From Gammaproteobacteria bacterium (lineage in GTDB: Bacteria; Pseudomonadota; Gammaproteobacteria; Pseudomonadales; Pseudohongiellaceae), in assembly GCA_018401885.1 (NCBI GenBank), contig JAGYKB010000009.1:29470-93469 (forward strand): DNA of 64,000 nt, given 5' to 3'. The notes under the pieces are model-generated. The model searched no databases. It had not been told where the DNA came from and saw only the letters and a list, made by a program, of their open reading frames with translations. Position numbers and translations under genes: made by a program. Shown in pieces: positions 38,594 through 48,178 of the stretch (position 1 is its first letter; every line of letters begins with the position of its first letter).

Positions 38594-38977
38594 TTAAGAC
38601 TGCAGCTGGCTGGTTGCCGCAAACCAGGCAAGGCAGCCCCACGCAGCTAGAAAGCAAAGACCCCCTAGCGGCGTAATCGCCCCTAGCCAGCGGATACCGG
38701 TAATCGCCAATACATAAAGGCTGCCCGAAAACAGCGCGATGCCGACCGTAAACAGATACCCGCTAATACGCGGCAGCGTCGCCTGTGGCATCGCGAGCAG
38801 CAAAAGCCCCACGCCAAACAGCGCCAGCGTGTGAAACATGTGGTATTGCACGCCGGTTTGAAACGTCGACGCCAGTTCCGGCGTGAGCCTATCGCGCAGT
38901 GCATGCGCACCGAAGGCGCCGATGGCCACGGCCAAAAAGCCGTTAATGCCGGCGAGTGTGAGAAATAGAGTTGGCAT
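38594..38977 (-). CDS. DUF423 family (YgdD-like) membrane protein
   Basis: 127 residues with four membrane helices and the DUF423 pattern. It starts with LFLTLAGINGFLAVAIGAFGAHALRDRL, followed by FQTGVQYHMFHTLALFGVGLLLL, then GYLFTVGIALFSGSLYVLAITGIRWLGAITPLGGLCFLAAW. The GAFGAHAL and YH..H blocks are the most conserved parts. Function is unknown across the family; it is often a single gene, as here. Confidence 0.94.
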   Translation of the reverse strand: MPTLFLTLAGINGFLAVAIGAFGAHALRDRLTPELASTFQTGVQYHMFHTLALFGVGLLLLAMPQATLPRISGYLFTVGIALFSGSLYVLAITGIRWLGAITPLGGLCFLAAWGCLAWFAATSQLQS

Positions 38978-39055
38978 AGCTGTGCGTCCGAATAGTAATG
39001 CGAGGCATTCTATCGCGTTTGCGTAGGGGATTGGATGAAAAAGGTGCGGAAAAAC

Positions 39056-39068
39056 GGGGTCAGACCCC
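39056..39068. repeat. GGGGTCAGACCCC palindrome overlapping the end of the GNAT gene
   Basis: The perfect 6+6 palindrome GGGGTC-A-GACCCC occupies 39056-39068 and is followed by TTTT. It overlaps the last codons and stop of the acetyltransferase. As I recall, this same short palindrome is dispersed in many proteobacterial genomes near gene ends and REP-type elements. One copy is seen in this window. Confidence 0.6.
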
Positions 39069-39623
39069 TTTTACCTTCTCTCCGCTCGGTGCGAAGATCG
39101 AATAGAGCCACATATCGCACCAGCCGCCGTCGCCTTTGATGAAACTGGCGCCTTTAAAAACGCCTTCAAGAGTCATCCCAAGGCGCTGCGCCAGCGCCGC
39201 TGAATTTGGGTTACGCTGGTCGATATGCGCATCGATTCTATTAAGGCGAGCTAAGATGAACGTCTGATTTAATACCGCACTCGTTGCTTCTGCAGCGTAG
39301 CCATTTCGCCAGTAGTTAGGATTTGTCACCCACCCTATATTTGCTGTGCGCTCTTCCACTGAGGTGAGTGTGAGAATATTTTGTCCGATGATTTTATTCT
39401 CCCCTCGCAGCTCCCATCCCACCACCAGGGCATCGCCTTTGCGTTCGAAATTTGAGGTTTTGCGAATGATTGCACCCGGCTTGCCGTCCGCATTAATTCG
39501 CGGCCGCCACGGTACGAACTGAGTTACCTCGGAGTGGGATTGATATTCCAGTACATCGTCGGCGTCAGAATTATCGAGGGAGCGTAGGATAAGACGCTGC
39601 GTTTGGATTCGTTCGGGTAGCAA
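39060..39623 (-). CDS. GNAT family N-acetyltransferase (RimJ/RimL-like)
   Basis: 187 residues of the acetyltransf_3 type. It starts RIQTQRLILRSLDNSDADDVLEYQSHSEVTQFVPWRP and contains NIGWVTNPNYWRNGYAAEATSAVLNQTF (acetyl-CoA binding) and RIDAHIDQRNPNSAALAQRLGMTLEGVFKGASF. These are the patterns of RimJ/RimL-like enzymes that acetylate ribosomal proteins, antibiotics or small amines. The start appears to be TTG 39623, with no strong ribosome site, so the true start is uncertain. It may have been acquired with the adjacent palindrome (inference). Confidence 0.88.
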   Translation of the reverse strand: MLPERIQTQRLILRSLDNSDADDVLEYQSHSEVTQFVPWRPRINADGKPGAIIRKTSNFERKGDALVVGWELRGENKIIGQNILTLTSVEERTANIGWVTNPNYWRNGYAAEATSAVLNQTFILARLNRIDAHIDQRNPNSAALAQRLGMTLEGVFKGASFIKGDGGWCDMWLYSIFAPSGEKVKGV

Positions 39624-39723
39624 AGAGTTGATTCTTCCGGATATTGAGGCACAAAGTTCTAGGGGTTCCGGGTGAGATGTTAAACCAATCGTCTAAAGAC
39701 AAGCGAGGAAATCAGGCGTAAAA

Positions 39724-39745
39724 AAAGGGGCTCGAAAGCCCCTTT
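39724..39745 (-). terminator. Rho-independent terminator of rpoH
   Basis: AAAGGGGCT (39724-39732) and AGCCCCTTT (39737-39745) enclose a tetraloop that reads TTCG on the minus strand. On that strand it is followed by a run of T (the A-run 39719-39726). It lies 18 bp beyond the rpoH stop. Confidence 0.92.
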
Positions 39746-39762
39746 CTACTCGTCTGACTAAT

Positions 39763-40653
39763 TCAGGCAACCATCTTAGCCTTAATCTTATTCATCGCAT
39801 TTTTTTCTAGCTGTCTTACGCGTTCGGCAGAAATGCCATATTTATCGGCAAGATCGTGCAGCGTGGCTTTATCGTCGCTCAACCAGCGGCTAGCGAGAAT
39901 GTCCTTGCTGCGGTCGTCGAGACCCTCCATTGCGAGATAAAGGCTGTTGTTGGTTGTCTCTTCCCACTCCTCTTCTTCGATTTGGGCTGCGAGATCGGAG
40001 CTCTGATCTTCTAGAAAGTACGCAGGCGCTTTGAACGCCGCGTCGTCGTCGCTGTCGTTGTCAGCGTCGAAGGCCATGTCGTATGACGCCATGCGCCCTT
40101 CCATTTGCTGTACAACTTTCACGTCAACGCCTAAATCTTCCGCTACCGCGTCGGCTTCGTCGTTGCTTAACCAGCCTAGACGCTTCTTGGAGCTGCGAAG
40201 GTTAAAGAAAAGTTTGCGCTGCGCCTTTGTTGTGGCGATTTTCACGATACGCCAGTTACGCAGAATAAATTCGTGCATTTCGGCCTTAATCCAATGCACC
40301 GCAAAGGAGACAAGGCGCACGCCGACTTCGGGGTTATAGCGCTTTACCGCCTTCATGAGGCCAACGTTGCCTTCTTGAATGAGGTCGGCTTGCGAAAGCC
40401 CGTAGCCAGAATAAGATTTGGCGAGATGGACAACGAAGCGTAAGTGCGCGAGTACGAGCTGGCGCGCAGCGTCTACGTTGTCTTCATAGTAATACTGTTT
40501 GGCGAGTTCGAGCTCTTTTTCAGGAGTCAATATAGCAATGCTATTGACCGACGTCATGTACGCAGACAGGTCTCTTCCCGGCGTATTAGGCCCAAAGGAA
40601 GGATCGAATGCCTGAAGGCTCGTACCTGTATTTCCTTGGAAGCTTGTGCTCAT
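39763..40653 (-). CDS. rpoH: RNA polymerase sigma-32 factor (RpoH)
   Basis: 296 residues from ATG 40653, with GAGGAAA about ten bases upstream; a longer frame to 40692 is rejected. Region 2 is [49 protein letters not shown]. The RpoH box QRKLFFNLR, diagnostic for sigma-32, follows. Region 4 is [27 protein letters not shown]. It directs heat-shock transcription. It sits downstream of ftsX in the conserved ftsY-ftsE-ftsX-rpoH order, but the 301-bp upstream gap indicates its own promoters. The leader contains strong inverted repeats. Confidence 0.97.
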   Translation of the reverse strand: MSTSFQGNTGTSLQAFDPSFGPNTPGRDLSAYMTSVNSIAILTPEKELELAKQYYYEDNVDAARQLVLAHLRFVVHLAKSYSGYGLSQADLIQEGNVGLMKAVKRYNPEVGVRLVSFAVHWIKAEMHEFILRNWRIVKIATTKAQRKLFFNLRSSKKRLGWLSNDEADAVAEDLGVDVKVVQQMEGRMASYDMAFDADNDSDDDAAFKAPAYFLEDQSSDLAAQIEEEEWEETTNNSLYLAMEGLDDRSKDILASRWLSDDKATLHDLADKYGISAERVRQLEKNAMNKIKAKMVA

Positions 40654-40730
40654 TGTGTCGTTTTCCTCAGTTTTAAAGGGCTGATCCCTCATCTACCTAG
40701 CCTTTACGCAAGCGCTAGCAGTCGAGATCA

Positions 40731-40782
40731 ATTGCTCTGCAATCTGTCGACGGCCGAGTAGTTTAGCACTTTTTCGGCCGTC
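40731..40782 (-). promoter_or_regulatory. Inverted repeats in the rpoH upstream/leader region
   Basis: GACGGCCGA (40749-40757) and TCGGCCGTC (40774-40782) form a perfect 9-bp inverted repeat with a 16-base loop. A second dyad, ATTGC-TCT-GCAAT, occupies 40731-40743. They lie 78-129 bp upstream of the rpoH ATG. If transcribed they would fold into two adjacent hairpins; if not, they are candidate operators. No classic promoter was assigned with confidence in 40654-40954. Confidence 0.5.
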
Positions 40783-40954
40783 TCGCCTAATAACAAAGCC
40801 CGTTGAGATGGCAAAGAACATTGAGAGAGTGGTTAGAGTGCCCTGTTGGGTCCCTCGCAGTCCGGCTCACTCAAGTCCAGTATCGCGCTGTGGCGACAAA
40901 GGATATTGATCTCGAATAGATATAGTGTCGGTTAGCAAAGTTTCAAGGGCCGGA

Positions 40955-41992
40955 CTAGGGCTCGCAGGCGGCTATTGCTCGTCGACTAGCAACTAATGCG
41001 GCAACCCAGCCGAGCAACCCACCCGCGCTAAGGAAGAGTCCCAGTTCTCGCCCAGCGCGCTGCACCCCCTCGCCTAGCTCAAATGCCCCGGTGTTGCCGT
41101 CCACGACAGCGTAAAGTGCCAGAAACTGGCCTACCTCATAACCTATAAGACCCACAACGATAAGCTGTAGCAGCCACGCCAGCAAACCGCCGCCAATCCC
41201 CAAGAATAGCCCCAAATAGAGAAACGGCCGAGCGATATAGCCGTCACTTGCCCCAATGAGTTTACTCACGCGAATCTCGTCCCGCCGCTGTTCTACCGAA
41301 AGTCTGATGGTGTTGCCGATTGCGGTGAGCAGCCCCACCGCCATGAGCAAGCTGAGGAGCTGCGCTGCGCGGCGAATGATCTGCGTGAGCGCCTGAAGAC
41401 GTGCAAGCCATGCGCCCTCAACTGCCACACTTTCGACGAGCTCGACACCGCGTATCTCAGTAGCGAGACGTTCCGCTGCCTCGCCGAGCGTTTCGTCGCC
41501 GCTCACGCGGGCAGAAACAATGAGAGTAGTTGGGAGCGGATTTCTGGGATTGAACCGAGTATCACTGACTTCACTTCGAGAGCGAGTGCTTACTTCACTA
41601 TCAAACGAGGCGATAAATTCGCTATCGAGTCCCGCGGTCTCGCCCAGCTGCGCGAGCGCTTGGGCAGGGGTAATGATCTCGAGAGAGTCGACCTCGTCAA
41701 GATTAAGTATCTGTTCACTTACGCGCTTGGTGTCGTCATCACTGACGCCCAGGTCGAGATACACGCTGATGCTCGCTTCAGACTCGAGCGCGACAATGCC
41801 GGCTGACATCGCGCGCTGCAGCTGAAGTAGCAGTGCGGGCAAAAGCAGGGCAATGCCGATGACTAGCAGCGTGATCAGCGTTGCGGCAGGCGCCGACCGC
41901 AGTCGTGACAGAGCACGCGCCGATTCGCGGCGGTGTTCGGCAAGCTTGCTCACGCGTTTAAGGCTCGCGGTAGCCGAAGGCTTAGTGCTCAT
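40955..41992 (-). CDS. ftsX: Cell division protein FtsX
   Basis: 345 residues. A cytosolic basic N-terminus (KRVSKLAEHRRESARALSRL) precedes a first membrane helix at about 38-60 and a large periplasmic domain (about 70-215) that in the family contacts the amidase activator EnvC. Three further helices lie near the C-terminus, with the conserved TIRLSVEQRRDEIRVSKLIGASDGYIARPFLY loop. It overlaps ftsE by 11 bp. FtsEX couples ATP hydrolysis to septal peptidoglycan hydrolysis. Confidence 0.96.
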   Translation of the reverse strand: MSTKPSATASLKRVSKLAEHRRESARALSRLRSAPAATLITLLVIGIALLLPALLLQLQRAMSAGIVALESEASISVYLDLGVSDDDTKRVSEQILNLDEVDSLEIITPAQALAQLGETAGLDSEFIASFDSEVSTRSRSEVSDTRFNPRNPLPTTLIVSARVSGDETLGEAAERLATEIRGVELVESVAVEGAWLARLQALTQIIRRAAQLLSLLMAVGLLTAIGNTIRLSVEQRRDEIRVSKLIGASDGYIARPFLYLGLFLGIGGGLLAWLLQLIVVGLIGYEVGQFLALYAVVDGNTGAFELGEGVQRAGRELGLFLSAGGLLGWVAALVASRRAIAACEP

Positions 41993-42677
41993 TGGCTGAA
42001 CCGCCTGCTGGGTGAGGGTTTGCTTCGGCGCTAAACCGGCCTTCTTCGAGTGTTAGGATACGGTAACCGAGGCTATCGATTAACGCGCGATCGTGGCTTG
42101 CGACAAGAAGACTCACCCCTACGCTCATAAACTGCGCGAATAGCGCCATGATCTCAGCCGATAATTCGGGGTCGAGATTGCCGGTCGGTTCGTCGGCTAG
42201 GATGATGCGCGGGGTGTTTACGACGGCGCGTGCAATCCCCACGCGCTGCTGTTCGCCACCAGAAAGCGCTATAGGCAGCAGCTTTTCTTTAGACAAAAGA
42301 CCTACTTTGTCGAGCGCCGCCCGGACTCGTCGTTTGCCCTCGCGCGGGTCGAGACCCGAAATCTCGAGCGGCAGTGCGACGTTATCATAGACGCTACGGT
42401 CGTTGAGTAGCTGATGGTCCTGGAACACAGTACCGATCTGGCGTCGATGTAAGGCCAGCATTTTGGGCGAAATTTGGCTCATTTCATTGCCGTTAACGAC
42501 AAGATTTCCACCGCTGGGTTTCTCGATGCCGAGCACGAGTTTGAGCAGAGTGCTTTTGCCTGCACCTGAGTGGCCGGTGACAAACGCAAACTCACCTCGC
42601 GCGAGGCTAAAGGTCAGATTGGCCAATGCTTGCTGACCGCCGGGATAGCGTTTGCTGACTCTGTCGAATGTGATCAT
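41982..42677 (-). CDS. ftsE: Cell division ATP-binding protein FtsE
   Basis: 231 residues. The start [50 protein letters not shown] contains Walker A. The signature [17 protein letters not shown] and Walker [17 protein letters not shown] are intact, with the FtsE-specific [24 protein letters not shown]. It is the ATPase partner of FtsX. It lies 87 bp downstream of ftsY in the classical ftsYEX operon. Confidence 0.97.
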   Translation of the reverse strand: MITFDRVSKRYPGGQQALANLTFSLARGEFAFVTGHSGAGKSTLLKLVLGIEKPSGGNLVVNGNEMSQISPKMLALHRRQIGTVFQDHQLLNDRSVYDNVALPLEISGLDPREGKRRVRAALDKVGLLSKEKLLPIALSGGEQQRVGIARAVVNTPRIILADEPTGNLDPELSAEIMALFAQFMSVGVSLLVASHDRALIDSLGYRILTLEEGRFSAEANPHPAGGSANEH

Positions 42678-42764
42678 TCGGGTAAGGGCTCAGCCCTTCG
42701 CTCCTTTCATTGACACGCGTGTTTGGCTTTTGTGGTTAGCTCGTGATCTTTTTTTGTCTAGGCG

Positions 42765-43892
42765 CTACGAGTCCGAGGAACTCGCCTCATCGCCAAACAG
42801 CGCTGCGACGAAATCATGCGCGTTAAAAGGCCTTAGATCGTCGATTTGCTCGCCAACCCCAATAAACCTGAGCGGAACGCCAAGGCGCTTAGCGAGGGCA
42901 AACGCGACGCCGCCCTTCGCGCTGCCATCGAGTTTGGTGAGCGCCAATCCGGTGAGGGTCGTCGACTTATGAAAGCTGTCGGCCTGCGCCAGTGCGTTCT
43001 GGCCTGTAGTCGAATCGAGCACCAGCAGAACTTCGTCGGGCAGGCGCGCGTCTTGCTTCTTTAAGACCCTAACAATCTTCTCGAGTTCGGTCATAAGATT
43101 GTCTTTTGTATGCAATCTGCCCGCGGTGTCGGCGATGAGAATGTCTATGCCCTTCGCTTTGGCCGACTGAAAGGCATCGAAAATAACCGATGCACTGTCT
43201 GAGCCGGTTTGCTGCGCCACGACCGGCACCGCATTGCGCTCACCCCAGACCTGCAGTTGCTCGACGGCGGCGGCGCGGAAGGTGTCGCCGGCGGCGAGCA
43301 TCACGCTGTGGCCTTCGTTCTGATAGCGCTTGGCAAGTTTGCCAATGGTGGTGGTCTTGCCAACGCCATTGACGCCGACCATCAGAATAACGAAGGGTTT
43401 TTTGCTCGTGTCGATAACCAATGGCACGTCGCAGGGCGCCAATATTGCGCGCAGTTCTTCGCGGAGAGCGGCCATAAATTGATCGGCGTCGGCGAGCTGT
43501 TTGCGTCCGAGGCGGGCGCGCAGTCCTTCGATGATGGCGTCGGTTGCTTCGAGTCCAACGTCTGCGGTAAGTAACTGCGTTTCTACCTCATCGAGTAGCG
43601 CTGCATCAACTTCTTTGCGCCCGAGTATGACCGCGCCGAGGCCATCGCTGAGTTTGCTGCGCGTGCGGCTGAGGCCATCGCGAAGTCGGCCGAAGAAGCC
43701 GCGCTTGTTCGGCTGTTCCGATTCCTCCGCGGTCACCGCACTTTGCTCTGGCGCGCTTTCGAGCGGCTGGTTCTCGGCGGTCGGCTCTGGGGCAGTCACC
43801 ACCGCAGAGTCAGCGCTCTGTTCGGGTACACTGGACGACTCGATCGCCTGTGCGTCTTCCTGCTGTCGTTTCTTTTTTCCAAAGCCGAACAT
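42765..43892 (-). CDS. ftsY: Signal recognition particle receptor FtsY
   Basis: 375 residues from ATG 43892, giving the typical MFGFGKKKRQ start; the longer frame to 43958 is not supported. An acidic/Glu-rich A domain (about 10-80) precedes the NG GTPase domain. That domain shows KRGFFGRLRDGLSRTR, GVNGVGKTTTIGKLAKRY (G1), DTAGRLHTKDNLM (G3), LALTKLDGSAKGG (G4) and the C-terminal FIGVGEQIDDLRPFNAHDFV. It docks SRP-ribosome complexes at the inner membrane. Confidence 0.97.
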   Translation of the reverse strand: MFGFGKKKRQQEDAQAIESSSVPEQSADSAVVTAPEPTAENQPLESAPEQSAVTAEESEQPNKRGFFGRLRDGLSRTRSKLSDGLGAVILGRKEVDAALLDEVETQLLTADVGLEATDAIIEGLRARLGRKQLADADQFMAALREELRAILAPCDVPLVIDTSKKPFVILMVGVNGVGKTTTIGKLAKRYQNEGHSVMLAAGDTFRAAAVEQLQVWGERNAVPVVAQQTGSDSASVIFDAFQSAKAKGIDILIADTAGRLHTKDNLMTELEKIVRVLKKQDARLPDEVLLVLDSTTGQNALAQADSFHKSTTLTGLALTKLDGSAKGGVAFALAKRLGVPLRFIGVGEQIDDLRPFNAHDFVAALFGDEASSSDS

Positions 43893-43988
43893 GAGTGAGT
43901 CTCTAGCTGTTACTAAGGCGCCCTGATTGCTGAGCGCCGCTATGCTACCACTTTTCAATCCGGCAATCGCACTGCGATGCTGTGCAGC

Positions 43989-44018
43989 TTACTCAAACTT
44001 AGTCAAACTTAGTCAAAC
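43989..44018. repeat. 10-bp tandem repeat between ftsY and rsmD
   Basis: Three adjacent units TTACTCAAAC, TTAGTCAAAC, TTAGTCAAAC (43989-44018), followed by a fourth TTAC. They lie in the short divergent gap, 26 bp upstream of the rsmD ATG. Confidence 0.88.
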
Positions 44019-44044
44019 TTACCTATCGCGGTTACACTCAGTGC

Positions 44045-44623
44045 ATGAGCACGAACAAAAAACGCCCCGGCGGTAGCGTCCGGATTATCGGCGGCGACTT
44101 ACGCAGCCGTAAAATCAATTTCCCCGATGCCGCCGGCCTTCGCCCTAGCGCCGATCGTGTCCGCGAGACGCTGTTCAACTGGCTGCAGCCGGCGATACCT
44201 GCTGCGCGTGTACTCGACCTTTTTGCCGGTAGCGGTGCGCTGGGATTTGAAGCGGCTTCGCGGGGTGCATCGAGCGTAGTGATGGTCGAGAAGGCGAAAA
44301 TTGTCGCAAGCGCACTGCGTGACAATCGTGATGCGCTGGCAGCGGGGGCCGTGCAGATTATCGAAGCCGATGCCTTCAGCTGGCTTGCTCGTCAGGCGGG
44401 CAAGTCGGCATTCGATATTGTTTTTGTCGATCCACCCTTCGACGCTAATTGGCAGGCCAAGGCAGCGCATGCGCTCGCCGAGTCCGGCTGTCTAGCAGCA
44501 GGCGCGCTCGTTTATATCGAATCAGCCGAGGCGCTTGACGCTGCAGCGCTGCCTGCTAACTGGACCGAACGCAAAACGAAACGCGCAGGTGCAGTTCACT
44601 CAACCTTGTTACAAGCAACTTAG
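44045..44623 (+). CDS. rsmD: 16S rRNA (guanine(966)-N(2))-methyltransferase (RsmD)
   Basis: 192 residues. GGSVRIIGGDLRSRKINFPDAAGLRPSADRVRETLFNWL is the RsmD start. The SAM motif is ARVLDLFAGSGALGFEAASRGASSVVMVEK. The catalytic DPPF is in FDIVFVDPPFDANW. It methylates G966 of 16S rRNA. It diverges from ftsY, a conserved arrangement, and is followed by coaD. Confidence 0.96.
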   Translation: MSTNKKRPGGSVRIIGGDLRSRKINFPDAAGLRPSADRVRETLFNWLQPAIPAARVLDLFAGSGALGFEAASRGASSVVMVEKAKIVASALRDNRDALAAGAVQIIEADAFSWLARQAGKSAFDIVFVDPPFDANWQAKAAHALAESGCLAAGALVYIESAEALDAAALPANWTERKTKRAGAVHSTLLQAT

Positions 44624-44660
44624 GCAAGCGGCTCGCATGCGTTGGTGGCAAACCCCGCGA

Positions 44661-44689
44661 TTGAGCCGCGCCAGTCGATTCGCTAGAAT
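44661..44689 (+). promoter_or_regulatory. Candidate sigma-70 promoter for coaD
   Basis: TTGAGC (44661-44666) and TAGAAT (44684-44689) are separated by exactly 17 bp and lie 70 bp upstream of the coaD ATG, so coaD can be transcribed independently of rsmD. Confidence 0.55.
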
Positions 44690-44759
44690 GCCGCGACTCC
44701 GGTCACTAAAGACACTCAACTAATAACAAGACCGACGAGACGCCCACAAGAGAGAATTT

Positions 44760-45242
44760 ATGAAAACTGCCGTATATCCCGGAACTTTCAACCCGATTAC
44801 TAATGGCCACACGGATCTTGTGGAACGCGCTGCGGGGCTTTTCGATCGCATTATTGTAGGCGTTGTAAGTTCTAACCGGCAAAAGAGCAGCGCGATGCCG
44901 ACCGAGCAGCGCGTCGAGCTGGCTCAAGAAGTGCTCGCGCATCTGCCTAACGTCGAGGTGCGCGCCTTCGAAAGCTTGCTGATTCAGTTTGTGCAAGAGG
45001 TCGATTCGAAAATCATCTTACGCGGCTTGCGCACGGTAGCCGACTTCGAATATGAGTTTCAGCTTGTGGGCATGAACCGTGTCTTGGATCCGAGCATTGA
45101 AACGGTTTTCTTAGCGCCGGCCGAGCACCTGTCGTATATCTCGTCGACGCTCGTGCGCGAAATCTCGTCCTATGGCGGCGACATCTCTAAGTTCGCGCAT
45201 CCTGCCGTGGTCGAAGCGATGAAAGCCTATTCGCGCGTTTAG
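44760..45242 (+). CDS. coaD: Phosphopantetheine adenylyltransferase (CoaD)
   Basis: 160 residues, standard length. It starts [29 protein letters not shown], containing the nucleotidyltransferase T/HxGH motif. It continues with [31 protein letters not shown] and the [22 protein letters not shown]-binding segment. It makes dephospho-CoA. The common FDPITNGH is FNPITNGH here. It converges with mutM, and the 3' ends overlap by 4 bp. Confidence 0.97.
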   Translation: MKTAVYPGTFNPITNGHTDLVERAAGLFDRIIVGVVSSNRQKSSAMPTEQRVELAQEVLAHLPNVEVRAFESLLIQFVQEVDSKIILRGLRTVADFEYEFQLVGMNRVLDPSIETVFLAPAEHLSYISSTLVREISSYGGDISKFAHPAVVEAMKAYSRV

Positions 45243-46060
45243 CGCTGACAGCGTGTGCAGTAAACCGTGCTGCGCTGTCCCAGCCTGATTTCTTTTAATG
45301 GCGCCTTGCAGAGATTGCAAGGCTGCTCCGCGCGACCATAGACCTGCAGCGACTGCGCAAAATAACCAGGTTTGCCATCGCTGCCAGTAAAGTCCCGAAG
45401 CGTTGTGCCGCCTACTTCTATAGCTCGTGCCAGCACGCGCTTAATGCACTCGACCAGTTTTTCATAGCGGGCAAGCGACACCTTGCCGGCGGCACGTTGC
45501 GGATTGATGCCGGCGAAGAAAAGCGCCTCGTTGGCGTAAATATTCCCCACTCCAACAACGACTTTGCTGTCCATAATAAAGGTCTTGATCGGCGCCTTCC
45601 GACCGCGGCTGCGGGCGAACAGCAAGCGGGCGTCAAAGTCTGCGCTGAGTGGTTCGGGACCGAGGGATTCGATAAGTGGGTGCTCACTCACCGGATCCTC
45701 TTGCCAGAGGATGCAGCCGAAGCGCCGCGGGTCGTGATAACGCAGCACGGTGTCGTCATCGAAGACGAGTTCGACATGATCGTGTTTCTTCAGCGGCTGC
45801 TGAATGCCGGGTTCGAGGACGCGCAGGCTGCCCGACATGCCGAGGTGGACGATCAGACTGCCTGTGTTGATGCGTAGGAGTAAATACTTACCACGCCTTT
45901 CGACGCTGTCGACTTTTTGGCCGGCGAGTTGTGCTTCGAGCGCTTTGGGTATAGGCCAGCGCAGTCGGCGTTCACGCACAAGCATTTTGCTGATCCGCTT
46001 ACCCGCAATGTGGGGCTCGATGCCGCGTCGGGTTGTTTCAACTTCGGGTAACTCAGGCAA
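45239..46060 (-). CDS. mutM: Formamidopyrimidine-DNA glycosylase (MutM/Fpg)
   Basis: 273 residues. The start is TTG 46060 with GAGGAGG just upstream. This start is certain because it gives M-P-E-L-P-E-V-E-T, in which the second residue Pro is the catalytic nucleophile and Glu3 assists. It also has [45 protein letters not shown], and a C-terminal zinc finger with CNLC and CTRC pairs (CxxC-16-CxxC). It removes 8-oxoguanine and formamidopyrimidines. Confidence 0.97.
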   Translation of the reverse strand: MPELPEVETTRRGIEPHIAGKRISKMLVRERRLRWPIPKALEAQLAGQKVDSVERRGKYLLLRINTGSLIVHLGMSGSLRVLEPGIQQPLKKHDHVELVFDDDTVLRYHDPRRFGCILWQEDPVSEHPLIESLGPEPLSADFDARLLFARSRGRKAPIKTFIMDSKVVVGVGNIYANEALFFAGINPQRAAGKVSLARYEKLVECIKRVLARAIEVGGTTLRDFTGSDGKPGYFAQSLQVYGRAEQPCNLCKAPLKEIRLGQRSTVYCTRCQR

Positions 46061-46171
46061 GACGCCTCCTCTTTCAACACTGTGTCATAAAACCGGCGGC
46101 ATCCGTACGATAAACTCGGAGGCGTTTATGCGATACTCAGGGAACGACAAGCGCTGGAACTCAGTCTCTTT

Positions 46172-48178
46172 ATGACGCAAGCCAACACGCCTTCCCCAAC
46201 CCGCATTCTACTCGGCATCGATGCCGGTGGCACCTTTACGGACTTCGTCTGCGCGGAATTCGAAGACAGTGGCGAAGTAAGTATTCGCATACACAAAACA
46301 CTCTCGAGTCCGGCAGCACCCGAGCAGGCAATACTACGCGGTATTCGCGAAATGGGTTTGCAGGCCGCCCTCGACAGCGGCGCGCTACGCATTGTGCACG
46401 GCAGCACGGTCGCAACTAATGCCGCGTTAGAAGGCAAGGGCGCGCGGACAGCCTTCGTCACTAACAAAGGCTTTGCCGACATGCTCGAAATCGGGCGGCA
46501 GACGCGGTCAAAACTTTATGCTTTGGAACCTGAACCTGCGCGAGTGAAAGTGCCCCGCGAGTTGTGCCTCGAGATTGAAGGGCGGATCGCGGCTGACGGC
46601 AGCGAGATTGAGCCCCTTAGCGATGCGGCTATAGACGCGGTAGTGCAGCAGCTCGACGCGCTCAAACCCGAAGCCGTGGCGATCAATCTCTTGTTCTCTT
46701 TTTTGGCGCCACATCATGAACAGCGCATCGAGACGGCAATCGAGCGCGCGCTGCCTGCAGTGCTGGTAAGCCGTTCGTCGCGCGTGCTGCCCGAGTACAA
46801 GGAGTACGAGCGTGGCGTGGCGACATGGCTCAACGCCTCGCTCGGCCCTATTGTCTATCGCTACCTCTCAACACTCGAAGACGCGCTTCGAGAAAATTCG
46901 CTGCAGATAATGCAGTCGAGCGGCGAGACAATCGCGGCGACCAAGGCGTCGCGGGCGGCGGTTAATCTATTACTCTCCGGTCCCGCGGGCGGGCTCACTG
47001 CGCTGCATGCGCTCGGCCTGCAGCGTGGCAATAGCCGTTTCATTAGCTTCGATATGGGTGGGACATCAACCGACGTCGCGTTGCTCGATGGCCCCCCGGT
47101 GACCACGAACGAAGGCAGGATTGCAGACATGCCAGTTGGCGTGCCCATGGTAGATATGCACACAATCGGTGCGGGCGGCGGCTCGATAGCGGCGCTGGAC
47201 GCGGGCGGCATGCTGCAGGTTGGGCCCCGCTCTGCTGGCGCATCGCCCGGTCCCGTATGCTATGGGCTGGGCGGCACTGAGGTCACGGTCACCGATGCCC
47301 ACTTAGTGCTCGGCCGAATTTCAGCAGAGACGACACTCGCCGGTGGACTCAAGCTCGACAGACAGGCAGCAACGAGCGCGCTCGCAGCACTCGGCGCAGC
47401 CATGGGCGTCGACGCAAAAACAGCCGCTGAGGGCGTGCTCGCCGTGGCCAACGAACAAATTGCTGGGGCAATCAGATTGATCTCGGTAAATAGGGGTTAC
47501 GATCCGCAGGATTTTACGCTGACCAGCTTCGGCGGCGCCGGCGGTCTGCACGTTTGCGCGCTTGCCGAGGCGATGAATATGACGCGTGCGCTGGTGCCAG
47601 TGCATGGAGGCGTCCTGTCGGCGCTCGGCATGATTGTCGCGCAGCCCGGACGCCAGCACTCGCGCACAGCGACTGCGCTGCTTGATGCGCTCAGCGACGC
47701 CGAAATCGAACGCGGGCTAGCCGATCTCGACGCGCAGGGACGCGCCGAACTCACTGCCGAGGGTGCGCAGGCGCCGCTAACGGCATCACCGAGTGTCGAT
47801 CTACGCTACAAAGGTCAGTCGTACACGCTAAACGTGCCATGGGAGTCTCGTCCGCAGGCAACGCAGGCGTTTGTCGCACTTCACCGACAGCGCTATGGTT
47901 ATGATCACGACACCGATCTCGAACTGGTTAACCTGCGCGTCACGGTAACCGCTCAAGGCGCCGAACTGGTTTTGCCCAGTGTCGCCGCGAACGGCGACGC
48001 TAGTTCGCCGCTCACTCTTCCGGGCAGCGTCTATCCAAGTATTCATCGTGACGCGCTCGGAGACCGCGAACACGAAGGCCCGCTCGTTATCGTCGAGTTA
48101 GCCGCCACTACTTTCGTTGCACCGGGGTGGTGTGCAAAACGCGATGCGCTCGGCAATATCGAGCTCAGTAAACGCTGA
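46172..48178 (+). CDS. Hydantoinase/oxoprolinase family protein, A-type subunit (HyuA-like)
   Basis: 668 residues. The N-terminal hydantoinase/oxoprolinase fold is clear: ILLGIDAGGTFTDFVCAEF (phosphate-1 loop), GTLVATNA-type VHGSTVATNAALEGKGARTAFVTNKGFADMLEIGRQTR, and SRSSRVLPEYKEYERG. The core holds FISFDMGGTSTDVALLDG, MVDMHTIGAGGGSIAALDAGGMLQVGPRSAGASPGPVCYG and FGGAGGLHVCALAEAM. These enzymes hydrolyse hydantoins, oxoproline or acetophenone-like substrates with ATP. HyuA usually works with HyuB, but no HyuB gene follows, so the partner may be elsewhere or this copy may act alone. Confidence 0.92.
   Translation: MTQANTPSPTRILLGIDAGGTFTDFVCAEFEDSGEVSIRIHKTLSSPAAPEQAILRGIREMGLQAALDSGALRIVHGSTVATNAALEGKGARTAFVTNKGFADMLEIGRQTRSKLYALEPEPARVKVPRELCLEIEGRIAADGSEIEPLSDAAIDAVVQQLDALKPEAVAINLLFSFLAPHHEQRIETAIERALPAVLVSRSSRVLPEYKEYERGVATWLNASLGPIVYRYLSTLEDALRENSLQIMQSSGETIAATKASRAAVNLLLSGPAGGLTALHALGLQRGNSRFISFDMGGTSTDVALLDGPPVTTNEGRIADMPVGVPMVDMHTIGAGGGSIAALDAGGMLQVGPRSAGASPGPVCYGLGGTEVTVTDAHLVLGRISAETTLAGGLKLDRQAATSALAALGAAMGVDAKTAAEGVLAVANEQIAGAIRLISVNRGYDPQDFTLTSFGGAGGLHVCALAEAMNMTRALVPVHGGVLSALGMIVAQPGRQHSRTATALLDALSDAEIERGLADLDAQGRAELTAEGAQAPLTASPSVDLRYKGQSYTLNVPWESRPQATQAFVALHRQRYGYDHDTDLELVNLRVTVTAQGAELVLPSVAANGDASSPLTLPGSVYPSIHRDALGDREHEGPLVIVELAATTFVAPGWCAKRDALGNIELSKR

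Noticed and set aside
39056..39068. Insertion sequence or transposon end
   Set aside because: Only a single short palindrome is present; no transposase, flanking target duplication or second copy was seen.
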